Assembly: GCA_017629615.1 (NCBI GenBank)
Contig: JAGBWT010000196.1
Span: 1 to 9,551 of the forward strand
Length of the DNA stretch: 9,551 bases
DNA from: Alistipes sp.
GTDB taxonomy: Bacteria > Bacteroidota > Bacteroidia > Bacteroidales > Rikenellaceae
Direction: 5' to 3'
The notes below the pieces were generated by a model. That model had not been told where the DNA came from. It did not search any database and saw only the letters and a list, made by a program, of their open reading frames with translations. Position numbers and translations under genes: made by a program. Positions 1-5,782 of the stretch are shown piece by piece. The first letter of the stretch is position 1. Every line of letters starts with the position of its first letter.

Positions 1-935
1 GCCAAACCGATACGGTCGGAGTCGGGGTCGGTAGCCATCGCAAGGTCGGCCTGCTCACGCTCCGCAAGGTCAATAGCCATCTTCATCGTAGGACGATTCT
101 CCGGATTTGGCGACTCTACGGTAGGGAAGTTACCGTCAAGCACCGTCTGCTCCGCCACCGAGATAACGTTGGTAAAGCCAAAGTTTTTGAGCGATGCAGG
201 GGTAAGGCGCACACCCGCACCGTGAAGTGGGGTATAGATAATCTTCATATCGTGGTAGCGAGCCACACTCTCGGCCGAGAGTTGCAACTGCTTGATTGCC
301 GCGAGATACTTCTCGTCGAAAGCCTCGTCGAGGATTGTGATATTCTCGGCATTGAGGCCCGTCAACACCTGCGACACCTCGGTAATCTTCTCTACCTCTT
401 TAATAATATTGGTATCGTGCGGAGCAGTCACCTGCGAACCGTCACTCCAATAGGCCTTGTAGCCATTGTACTCCTTCGGATTGTGCGAAGCAGTAACCAT
501 CACACCCGACTGGCAACCAAGTTCGCGAATTGCAAACGAGAGTTCGGGCGTTGGGCGCAAAGCGTCGAAGAGATAGACGCGGAAGCCGTTAGAAGCAAAG
601 ATGTCGGCCACTCGCTCGGCAAAGGTGCGCGAGTTGTTACGCGAATCGTGAGCAACAGCCACCTTAATCTCCTCACCTGGGAAATTGATTTTCAAATAAT
701 TAGCCAAGCCCTGTGTTGCAAAACCGACGGTATAGACATTCATACGGTTGGTGCCGACACCCATAATGCCACGCAGACCGCCCGTACCAAATTCGAGGTC
801 CTTATAGAAACTCTCAACCAGCTCCTTCGGGTTAGTCTCGATAAGGTTACGCACCTCGGCTTTCGACTGCTCATCGTAATCGCCGTCGAGCCATTTCTGA
901 GCCTTGCTCATTACCAATTCATCTAAATTAGCCAT
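1..935 (-). CDS. Phospho-sugar mutase (phosphoglucomutase/phosphomannomutase), N-terminal part
   Basis: Alpha-D-phosphohexomutase family enzyme that interconverts hexose 1- and 6-phosphates in the cytoplasm, feeding glycolysis and sugar-nucleotide synthesis. The start at 935 gives MANLDELVMS; the next Met is residue 9. Visible motifs are FGTGGLRG (residues 49-56, N-terminal substrate/phosphate region), the active-site phosphoserine loop TASHNP (148-153, Ser150) and the metal-binding loop DPDSDR (303-308). Spacing between the Ser loop and metal loop fits the long PgcA-type enzymes of about 550-580 residues, so roughly half the protein is present. The sugar-specificity loop and phosphate-binding C-terminal domain lie outside the window, so glucose versus mannose preference cannot be decided. 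The gene is transcribed divergently from dnaA. No frameshift is seen. Family assignment is firm; exact substrate is open. Confidence 0.95.
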   Translation of the reverse strand, partial: MANLDELVMSKAQKWLDGDYDEQSKAEVRNLIETNPKELVESFYKDLEFGTGGLRGIMGVGTNRMNVYTVGFATQGLANYLKINFPGEEIKVAVAHDSRNNSRTFAERVADIFASNGFRVYLFDALRPTPELSFAIRELGCQSGVMVTASHNPKEYNGYKAYWSDGSQVTAPHDTNIIKEVEKITEVSQVLTGLNAENITILDEAFDEKYLAAIKQLQLSAESVARYHDMKIIYTPLHGAGVRLTPASLKNFGFTNVISVAEQTVLDGNFPTVESPNPENRPTMKMAIDLAEREQADLAMATDPDSDRIGL

Positions 936-997
936 AGTTTTCAGTTATTAGTTTTACTTATGTTTATTTTTTGTTCTATTCTTAATTTCTCTAATTG

Positions 998-1030
998 CAA
1001 ATATACAAAATTATTTCCGATTATTCACAA
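998..1030 (-). promoter_or_regulatory. Putative promoter of the phospho-sugar mutase gene
   Basis: On the minus strand, TATATTTG (998-1005) is a perfect match to the Bacteroidota -7 element TAnnTTTG. About 20 bp upstream, TTGTG (1026-1030) is an imperfect -33 element (consensus TTTG). Transcription would begin near 990, leaving an A-rich leader of about 55 nt. The -33 element overlaps the DnaA box at 1021-1029. Prediction from motif only. Confidence 0.55.
1021..1029 (+). promoter_or_regulatory. DnaA box (TTATTCACA)
   Basis: Exact match to the TTATNCACA DnaA-box consensus. It overlaps the predicted -33 region of the mutase promoter on the other strand, so bound DnaA could repress that promoter. 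It lies 106 bp upstream of an identical second box in the same orientation. Confidence 0.6.
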
Positions 1031-1109
1031 TCAGCGAGTTAAAATCGTCACTCAAAATAAAGTTTCTCACCCTATAACATAAAAAAGATAATAAACAATA
1101 GAGAGACCA

Positions 1110-1141
1110 TTTTTTTTAATATAAATTTATTCACAACTTTG
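1110..1141 (+). promoter_or_regulatory. Putative dnaA promoter
   Basis: CAACTTTG (1134-1141) matches the TAnnTTTG -7 element at 7 of 8 defined or free positions. A T run (1110-1117) lies where the -33 TTTG element is expected. Transcription would begin around 1147, giving a leader of about 75 nt. Weaker than the mutase promoter because neither element is perfect. Confidence 0.45.
1127..1135 (+). promoter_or_regulatory. DnaA box (TTATTCACA) at the dnaA promoter
   Basis: Exact match to TTATNCACA, identical to the box at 1021-1029. It abuts and slightly overlaps the predicted -7 element of dnaA (1134-1141), between the -33 and -7 positions. That is a classic place for autorepression of dnaA by its own product. 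Inference from position; binding not shown. Confidence 0.65.
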
Positions 1142-1223
1142 CATTGTCAAACGAAGAGCCTTCGAGGCAACACCCTGCGACAATAACCCAAATTTATACA
1201 ACAACACTCTGACTATCAATACG

Positions 1224-2639
1224 ATGCTAACTACTTCGGTAACATACAAAGACGCTTGGCAAAACTGTTTAAGCCAAATCAAGGCCCAAACCCCGGCAGA
1301 CGAGTTCGCCAAATGGTTTCTCCCTATCATTCCGCTGGAATTTGATGGGTCGCGCCTTCGTCTTCGCGTGCCGAACAAAAACTTCGTAGACCAAATCGAG
1401 GGCAACTATATTCGCATCTTGCGTCCGCTCATCGCCGAGATGTTCGGTCAGCAAACGCGCATCAGCTACGCCGTACCAAAGAGCGACCCGCAGGCTGCAA
1501 TACCTTCGGAGTCGAACGAAGCAACAGCAGCGCCAACAGCCAATGCGCAACTCGACGCCTCAAAGATACGAAATCCTTTTATAATTCCAGGCATCGCGCA
1601 AAAAATGCGCATCGACCCACAACTCAACAAGGCCTACACCTTTGCAACCTTTGTCGAGGGTGAGTGCAACCGCCTGGTTCGCTCAGCGAGTATGTCGGTA
1701 GCAGTTACGCCCGGTAGCAACACCCCGTTCAACCCTTTATATATATATGGTGACTCGGGCTTGGGTAAGACCCACGTTGCACAAGCCATCGGTAACGAAA
1801 TCAGCCTCCGCCACCCCGAGTTGCAGGTGCTATATGTGCCGATGAGCAAATTCCAGGCCCAATATCAGGCTGCAACCATCAACAAAGACGTTCCAAACTT
1901 TATCCACTTCTACCAAATGGTCGATGTGTTGATTTTGGACGATATTCAGGAGTTGTCGGGTAAGCCAGGCACGCAGTCGGCTTTCTTCAACATCTTCAAC
2001 CACTTGCAGATGTCGGGTAAGCAGCTGGTACTTATCTCCGACAAGCCACCCGTTGAGTTGAAGGATATCGAGGAGCGTCTGCTCACTCGCTTCAAGTGGG
2101 GTCTGTCAGCACAAATCCATACGCCCGACCACCAAACCAAGATTAAGATTATCCAGTCGAAAGCGGCCTTATTGAGTGCCGAAATTCCAGACGAGGTATC
2201 GCTCTACCTTGCCGACAATATCTCGGCCAACGTGCGCGAAATCGAGGGCGCAATATCGTCGCTCATCGCCAACACCTCGTTTATGGGTAAGCGCATCACC
2301 ATATCGCTCGCAAAGGATATTCTCAAAGGCTACATCTCGCTCTATCAGAAGGAGATAACCATCGAACACATACTCGACGTTGTATGCCGCGAGATGAACG
2401 TAGAGCGTTCGCGACTCGAATCGTCGGAGCGCACTCGCGAGGTAGCCATAGCACGCCAGTTGGCGATGTACCTGGCCAAGCAACATACCAAGATGCCTCT
2501 GACAGCTATCGGTGCAGCCATCGGCAACCGCAACCACGCCACCGTTCTGCACTCGTGCAAGACCATCTCCAACCTGATGGATACCGACAAGACATTCCGC
2601 ACACAGGTCGAGGAGATTGAGAAATATGTTGCGGCATAA
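1224..2639 (+). CDS. dnaA: Chromosomal replication initiator protein DnaA
   Basis: DnaA binds DnaA boxes at oriC, oligomerises with ATP, melts the origin and recruits the replicative helicase; it also acts as a transcription factor. The 471 residues show all four domains: domain I (about 7-85, beginning AWQNCLSQIK), a short Ala/Ser-rich linker (about 86-113), the AAA+ domain and DNA-binding domain IV (about 378-471). Walker A GDSGLGKT is at 176-183, Walker B VLILDDIQ at 235-242, sensor 1 around 270-273, the arginine finger in RLLTRF (Arg289) and sensor 2 in NVREIEGA (Arg338). The signature helix reads GNRNHATVLHS (434-444). The Asp and first Thr of the usual GGRDHTTVLHA are Asn and Ala here, while the His is kept. 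It is a single-gene unit between a divergent mutase and its own terminator, without dnaN beside it. DnaA boxes in its promoter region suggest autoregulation. Confidence 0.98.
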   Translation: MLTTSVTYKDAWQNCLSQIKAQTPADEFAKWFLPIIPLEFDGSRLRLRVPNKNFVDQIEGNYIRILRPLIAEMFGQQTRISYAVPKSDPQAAIPSESNEATAAPTANAQLDASKIRNPFIIPGIAQKMRIDPQLNKAYTFATFVEGECNRLVRSASMSVAVTPGSNTPFNPLYIYGDSGLGKTHVAQAIGNEISLRHPELQVLYVPMSKFQAQYQAATINKDVPNFIHFYQMVDVLILDDIQELSGKPGTQSAFFNIFNHLQMSGKQLVLISDKPPVELKDIEERLLTRFKWGLSAQIHTPDHQTKIKIIQSKAALLSAEIPDEVSLYLADNISANVREIEGAISSLIANTSFMGKRITISLAKDILKGYISLYQKEITIEHILDVVCREMNVERSRLESSERTREVAIARQLAMYLAKQHTKMPLTAIGAAIGNRNHATVLHSCKTISNLMDTDKTFRTQVEEIEKYVAA

Positions 2640-2658
2640 TGCCGACCAACAATAGAAC

Positions 2659-2700
2659 AATTACACGATTACATCCCCCGTAATCGTGTAATTTTGTTTT
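2659..2700 (+). terminator. Rho-independent terminator after dnaA
   Basis: A perfect 14-bp inverted repeat (2659-2672 with 2680-2693; left arm AATTACACGATTAC) encloses a 7-nt loop (ATCCCCC), and the right arm runs into a T-rich tail. It begins 20 nt after the dnaA stop. The A-rich start of the left arm means it could work on both strands. The same stem sequence recurs in the terminator at 5322-5363. Confidence 0.88.
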
Positions 2701-2748
2701 ATGGCAACGCATAAAACATTGCAGACTACCTCTTTCTAAAATTTTTAC

Positions 2749-2756
2749 TATCTTTG
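2749..2756 (+). promoter_or_regulatory. Putative promoter of the WYL regulator/CotH unit
   Basis: TATCTTTG is a perfect TAnnTTTG -7 element. It ends only 4 nt before the ATG at 2761, so the transcript would start at or within a few nucleotides of the start codon, implying a leaderless or near-leaderless mRNA. No good -33 TTTG element is visible at the usual distance. Confidence 0.5.
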
Positions 2757-2760
2757 CGCT

Positions 2761-3657
2761 ATGGACCAGCCAAAGCTCGAACGAATGTTGCGACTGATGA
2801 AGTTGCTGACTGCCAATGTCGAATACTCGGTAGACGACCTTGCGGAGCGACTCTCAATGTCGCGTCGCACCATATACCGCTATATCGACACATTCCGCGA
2901 GGCGGGTTTTGTCGTTAAAAAACGAGGCAACTTTATCCGCCTCGATAAGGCTTCGCCCCACTTTAAAGACATCTCGCAACTCGTCCATTTCACCGAAGAG
3001 GAGGCCGTAATCCTGCGTCGTGCAATCGAGAGCATCGACGACACCAACACTCTGAAACTCAACCTCAAACGCAAACTATACTCGGTCTACGACAGCCGTA
3101 CATTGGCCGACACGATAGTCAAAGGTCACAACGCGACCAACGTCCACGCTCTTATCGACGCCATCGAGAACCAGCAGTGCGTCGTACTGCGCAACTACCA
3201 ATCGTCGCACGCCACAAGCGACCGCAAAGTTGAGCCTTTTGCGCTAACGACCAACTACATAGGCGTTTGGTGCTACGACCACACAAAGGGCGATTGTCGC
3301 CTCTTCAAAACGGCTCGCATCGACAGGGTAGAGGCCACCAACGAGCCTTGGAGTCACCAGTCGCTACACAAAGCGCAATTTACGGATATCTTCCGCTTCA
3401 ACTGTGACGATAACCACAAACAGCACGTCACACTCCGACTCGGCCCACTGGCACACAATCTGCTTTTGGAGGAGTATCCGCTTGCCGAGCGCGACATCAC
3501 AACCGACAGCAACGGGCGCATAACGCTCTCGACTGATATTGCCGATATGCGCGGAGTAGGTCGTTTCGTCATCGGTTTGCTCGACGACATAGAGATTATT
3601 GACTCGCCTGAACTTGTGGAATATATACGCAATTACATAAACAAAAACTTAAAATAA
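2761..3657 (+). CDS. WYL-domain transcriptional regulator with N-terminal winged HTH
   Basis: A probable cytoplasmic DNA-binding regulator of 298 residues. The N-terminus (about 5-62) is a DeoR/HTH_11-type winged helix; the recognition helix region is DLAERLSMSRRTIYRYIDTF (26-45). The middle holds a WYL ligand-sensing domain (about 129-192), where the usual W-Y-L stretch reads VWCYD (169-173), followed by a basic/aromatic RLFKTARIDRV. The C-terminal part (about 220-296) fits the WCX extension. WYL domains are known to bind nucleic acids or nucleotide-like ligands; the ligand here is unknown. The start is supported by an in-frame ATG giving MDQPKLERMLRLMKLL, a form I recall from Bacteroidota WYL proteins, but Met10 at 2788 is an alternative given the close promoter. 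The next gene starts 9 nt after the stop, so the two are probably co-transcribed. Confidence 0.88.
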   Translation: MDQPKLERMLRLMKLLTANVEYSVDDLAERLSMSRRTIYRYIDTFREAGFVVKKRGNFIRLDKASPHFKDISQLVHFTEEEAVILRRAIESIDDTNTLKLNLKRKLYSVYDSRTLADTIVKGHNATNVHALIDAIENQQCVVLRNYQSSHATSDRKVEPFALTTNYIGVWCYDHTKGDCRLFKTARIDRVEATNEPWSHQSLHKAQFTDIFRFNCDDNHKQHVTLRLGPLAHNLLLEEYPLAERDITTDSNGRITLSTDIADMRGVGRFVIGLLDDIEIIDSPELVEYIRNYINKNLK

Positions 3658-3666
3658 ACAGTAGCA

Positions 3667-5271
3667 ATGATTTTGAACAAAGCATTAAAGATTTTCATCG
3701 CATCGTGTCTGCTCTTTGGTGCGCTCTCACTCGCCTCTTGCGGCGAGGATAAGACCCTGCCAAACGACAACCCCAACACCGAGAATAACGGCGGTAATAC
3801 CGGCGACGAAGGTGGCGACAATGGCGGTAACGAAGGCAACGAGGGAGACAACGAAGGAGGCAACAATGGCGGAAACGAAGGTGGTGAAAACGAAGGTGGT
3901 GAAAACGAAGGTGGCGAAGGCGACAACCCAACCCCAACACCACCGGTAGAGTGGGGCGACGAGCGCGCCTATGTATTCGATATGGAGTCGCTACCCGAAA
4001 TTCATATCAGCGTACCTCTCGACGAGTGGAATCGTCTGCTCGACGAGTACGACCGCAACCCAAACACTGCCGAATATATCCACTGCGACACCAAGATTTG
4101 GCTCAAAGGCACAACCTACACCATCAAAGATGCAGGTCTGCGTCTGCGCGGCAACACATCGCGTCGCCGTCCCGAGGCGGGCAACAGCCACCACGTAGCC
4201 AACAAAGCCGATTGGCAGCACTGCCACTTTATGCTCAACCTGCGCAAGTATGTTAAGGACGACGAACACTCGCTGCGCGGAGTGCGTAAAATCCACCTCA
4301 AATGGTTTAAGGACGACCCTGCATACTGCCGCGAAATTTACAGCTATGACCTCTTCCGTCGCTTTGGCGTATGGACAGCAGCCGAGAGTTCGTACTGCCG
4401 TCTGTGGGTTCACGTCGAGGGCGATACCAACGAGGCTTACTATGGCGTATATGGTATGTACGAGTCTATCGACGACCGCTTCCTTAAATGGCGCAAGGAT
4501 AAGTTCGAGAACCACAAGGGCTACCTCTGGAAGTGCGCCTGGGGTGCATCGCTCAACTACGACCGCGACCGCAACTGCAATATCGGCTACGACGATGGCT
4601 ACGACCACGTCTACGAACTCAAAGAGGCCGAAGAATCCGACCTGCCTAACGCAAAGGCCCAACTCCTGCACTTTATGAAGCAGTTGCGCGACCTGCAAGG
4701 CACTGCTCTGCACGATTGGCTCGGTCAGACCATCGACATCGAGTTGCTGCTGCGCACCTATGCCACAAATGTTGTGCTCGGTATGTGGGACGACTATTGG
4801 AATAATATGAACAACTACTACATCTATTTCAACTCGACCGACACCTCGAACTACAAGTTCTACTTCCTCCCATACGACTACGACAACACGCTCGGCACGT
4901 CTAACAACTGTGGCGTACAGAGCGATGCTGCACGTCACGACCCACTTAATTGGGGCGATACGAACACCTCGCCACTTATCGGCAAGATTTTGCAGTTCAG
5001 CGACTACCGCAAGATTTACGTCGATGCCCTGAACGAACTCTGCGCCTCGTCGGGCCCATTCTACTACACCACATCTATCGCGCGTATCAAGCAGTGGCAC
5101 GCCCTTATCGGCAACTACATCGACAACGACACAGGCGAAGACACCCGTATCAAGGACCGACCTGCATCGTGGGGCAACCACTACGAATACCGCCTTTGGG
5201 AGGTAACCGAGGCAAGCGGCTCGTACCCTAACTACTTCCGCGTAAAGGCCGCCTCTATCCCAAGGCAGTAA
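3667..5271 (+). CDS. CotH kinase family lipoprotein
   Basis: A 534-residue predicted exported lipoprotein. A type II signal peptide (1-24) ends in the lipobox LASC with Cys25 as the lipidated residue. The residues after it (GED) are acidic, as in surface-export signals of Bacteroidota lipoproteins. A Gly/Asn/Glu linker (about 34-87) and a short Pro/Thr hinge (88-93) lead to the CotH domain (about 100-520). Hallmarks are LRLRGNTSR (158-166), HLKWFKDDP (210-218), YYGVYGMYESIDDRFLK (258-274) and FLPYDYDNTLG (400-410), with Asp404 and Asp406 as candidate metal ligands. CotH proteins are atypical kinases known from Bacillus spore coats; relatives are common as outer-surface lipoproteins in Bacteroidota, where the substrate is usually unknown. 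It follows a WYL regulator in the same unit and is closed by a terminator. Family call is strong; kinase activity and cell-surface location are inferred. Confidence 0.88.
   Translation: MILNKALKIFIASCLLFGALSLASCGEDKTLPNDNPNTENNGGNTGDEGGDNGGNEGNEGDNEGGNNGGNEGGENEGGENEGGEGDNPTPTPPVEWGDERAYVFDMESLPEIHISVPLDEWNRLLDEYDRNPNTAEYIHCDTKIWLKGTTYTIKDAGLRLRGNTSRRRPEAGNSHHVANKADWQHCHFMLNLRKYVKDDEHSLRGVRKIHLKWFKDDPAYCREIYSYDLFRRFGVWTAAESSYCRLWVHVEGDTNEAYYGVYGMYESIDDRFLKWRKDKFENHKGYLWKCAWGASLNYDRDRNCNIGYDDGYDHVYELKEAEESDLPNAKAQLLHFMKQLRDLQGTALHDWLGQTIDIELLLRTYATNVVLGMWDDYWNNMNNYYIYFNSTDTSNYKFYFLPYDYDNTLGTSNNCGVQSDAARHDPLNWGDTNTSPLIGKILQFSDYRKIYVDALNELCASSGPFYYTTSIARIKQWHALIGNYIDNDTGEDTRIKDRPASWGNHYEYRLWEVTEASGSYPNYFRVKAASIPRQ
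3877..3917 (+). repeat. 15-bp in-frame tandem repeat in the lipoprotein linker
   Basis: The unit GAAGGTGGTGAAAAC occurs twice exactly (3877-3891, 3892-3906), with a third partial copy (3907-3917). It encodes EGGEN repeats. More degenerate GGN/EGN repeats run from about 3790. Because the unit is a multiple of three, slippage would change linker length without shifting the frame. Confidence 0.85.
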
Positions 5272-5321
5272 CCAAAGCGGGGAGCAGTCCCGCAACACAT
5301 ACGGCCCTCGCGGTCAATTAC

Positions 5322-5363
5322 AAAATTACACGATTACACACTTCTGTAATCGTGTAATTTTTT
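5322..5363 (+). terminator. Rho-independent terminator after the CotH lipoprotein gene
   Basis: A perfect 17-bp inverted repeat (5322-5338 with 5345-5361) has a 6-nt loop (CACTTC) and ends in a T run (5358-5363). It starts 50 nt after the stop codon. The inner stem contains the same AATTACACGATTAC / GTAATCGTGTAATT arms as the terminator after dnaA, with a different loop. The flanking A and T runs would allow termination from either strand. Confidence 0.88.
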
Positions 5364-5412
5364 AATTACCCCCTAAACTATTTTCTCACTTTTTTTGATG
5401 ATTTTTATTTTG

Positions 5413-5430
5413 TGTCACAACTTGTCACAA
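5413..5430 (+). repeat. Direct repeat TGTCACAA, 10-bp period, possible operator
   Basis: TGTCACAA occurs at 5413-5420 and 5423-5430, exactly one DNA turn apart. Each copy sits in a small dyad (TGTGTCACA at 5411-5419; TTGTCACAA at 5422-5430). The pair lies just upstream of the predicted -7 element of the small zinc-ribbon gene, covering its -33 area. This is the geometry of a regulator binding site, but no regulator can be named. Confidence 0.4.
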
Positions 5431-5438
5431 AACACCCC

Positions 5439-5446
5439 TTACTTTG
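5439..5446 (+). promoter_or_regulatory. Putative promoter of the small zinc-ribbon gene
   Basis: TTACTTTG differs from the TAnnTTTG -7 element at one position. Transcription would start near 5452, leaving an A-rich leader of about 45 nt before the ATG at 5498. No clean -33 element is seen; the region is occupied by the TGTCACAA repeats. Confidence 0.42.
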
Positions 5447-5497
5447 CACCCAGAAACAAATAACAAAACACAAATAAACCTTAAAAACTTTACAACT

Positions 5498-5710
5498 ATG
5501 GGAGCAAGTTACACTATCCGATGCAAACACTGCAACACCGAATTTCTGCACATTGCAGGCAACGATTTTGGCGCAATACGTTCGTGCGTAGGATGCGAAT
5601 GTCACGTCGAGACCGAGGTCGCCATACGCTGTCCTGCCTGTATGCGTCGCATCAACAACACCGAAGAGGAGTTCAACTCGCAGATTGTAGGGAGCTTCAC
5701 TTGGGGTTAA
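5498..5710 (+). CDS. Small Cys-rich zinc-ribbon-like protein, function unknown
   Basis: A 70-residue protein beginning MGASYTIRCKHC. Seven cysteines form three CxxC pairs plus one extra Cys: C9/C12, C30/C33 (then C35) and C45/C48. This pattern suits one or two structural zinc sites, as in zinc-ribbon or rubredoxin-like small proteins. The rest is polar, with no membrane segment and a short acidic/Gln-containing tail ending FTWG. The frame is open upstream to 5444, but the ATG at 5498 follows an A-rich leader and the likely promoter lies at 5439-5446, which would exclude the longer form. I believe similar small proteins occur widely in Bacteroidales, but I know no function. It stands alone between a terminator and the recA leader; no clear terminator of its own is visible. 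Confidence 0.75.
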   Translation: MGASYTIRCKHCNTEFLHIAGNDFGAIRSCVGCECHVETEVAIRCPACMRRINNTEEEFNSQIVGSFTWG

Positions 5711-5767
5711 TCGAGGCGTAGCAATCAAAAAAATCACAAAAACAGCACTTTTTATAAAAAAAATAAC

Positions 5768-5775
5768 TAACTTTG
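5768..5775 (+). promoter_or_regulatory. Putative recA operon promoter
   Basis: TAACTTTG is a perfect TAnnTTTG -7 element. The upstream sequence has T runs (5749-5753) but no proper TTTG at the standard -33 distance. Transcription would begin near 5782, leaving a recA leader of about 210 nt, long for this group. No LexA-like dyad is recognisable nearby. Confidence 0.55.
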
Positions 5776-5782
5776 AGGAGAA

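Larger units (their letters stand above)
936..1223. other. AT-rich divergent intergenic region upstream of dnaA; candidate regulatory or origin-like region
   Basis: This is a 288-bp non-coding gap between divergent mutase and dnaA genes. It is strongly AT-rich, especially 1080-1131 (A and T runs), in contrast to the coding sequence around it. It holds two consensus DnaA boxes in the same orientation and two putative promoters. A small hairpin (1152-1156 with 1160-1164) lies in the expected dnaA leader. DnaA boxes beside an AT-rich stretch are compatible with dnaA autoregulation. An origin of replication would usually carry more boxes, so oriC is only a possibility. Confidence 0.5.

Noticed and set aside
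222..926. Plus-strand open frame opposite the phospho-sugar mutase
   Set aside because: The minus strand encodes FGTGGLRG, TASHNP and DPDSDR in one continuous frame; the plus-strand frame is a shadow.
1152..1164. Hairpin CGAAG-AGC-CTTCG in the dnaA leader as an attenuator
   Set aside because: It is only 5 bp with no T tract; too weak to call.
3790..3920. CRISPR-like or mobile repeat
   Set aside because: The repeats are short, in frame and code for a Gly/Asn/Glu linker; there are no spacers or cas genes.
3991..5298. Long antisense open frame (435 codons) opposite the CotH lipoprotein gene
   Set aside because: It is a codon-bias shadow: the sense frame has a signal peptide and clear family motifs, while the antisense product is Val/Ala-rich without domains.
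5444..5497. Longer start for the zinc-ribbon protein
   Set aside because: It would begin inside the predicted -7 element, and the extra residues have no conserved character.
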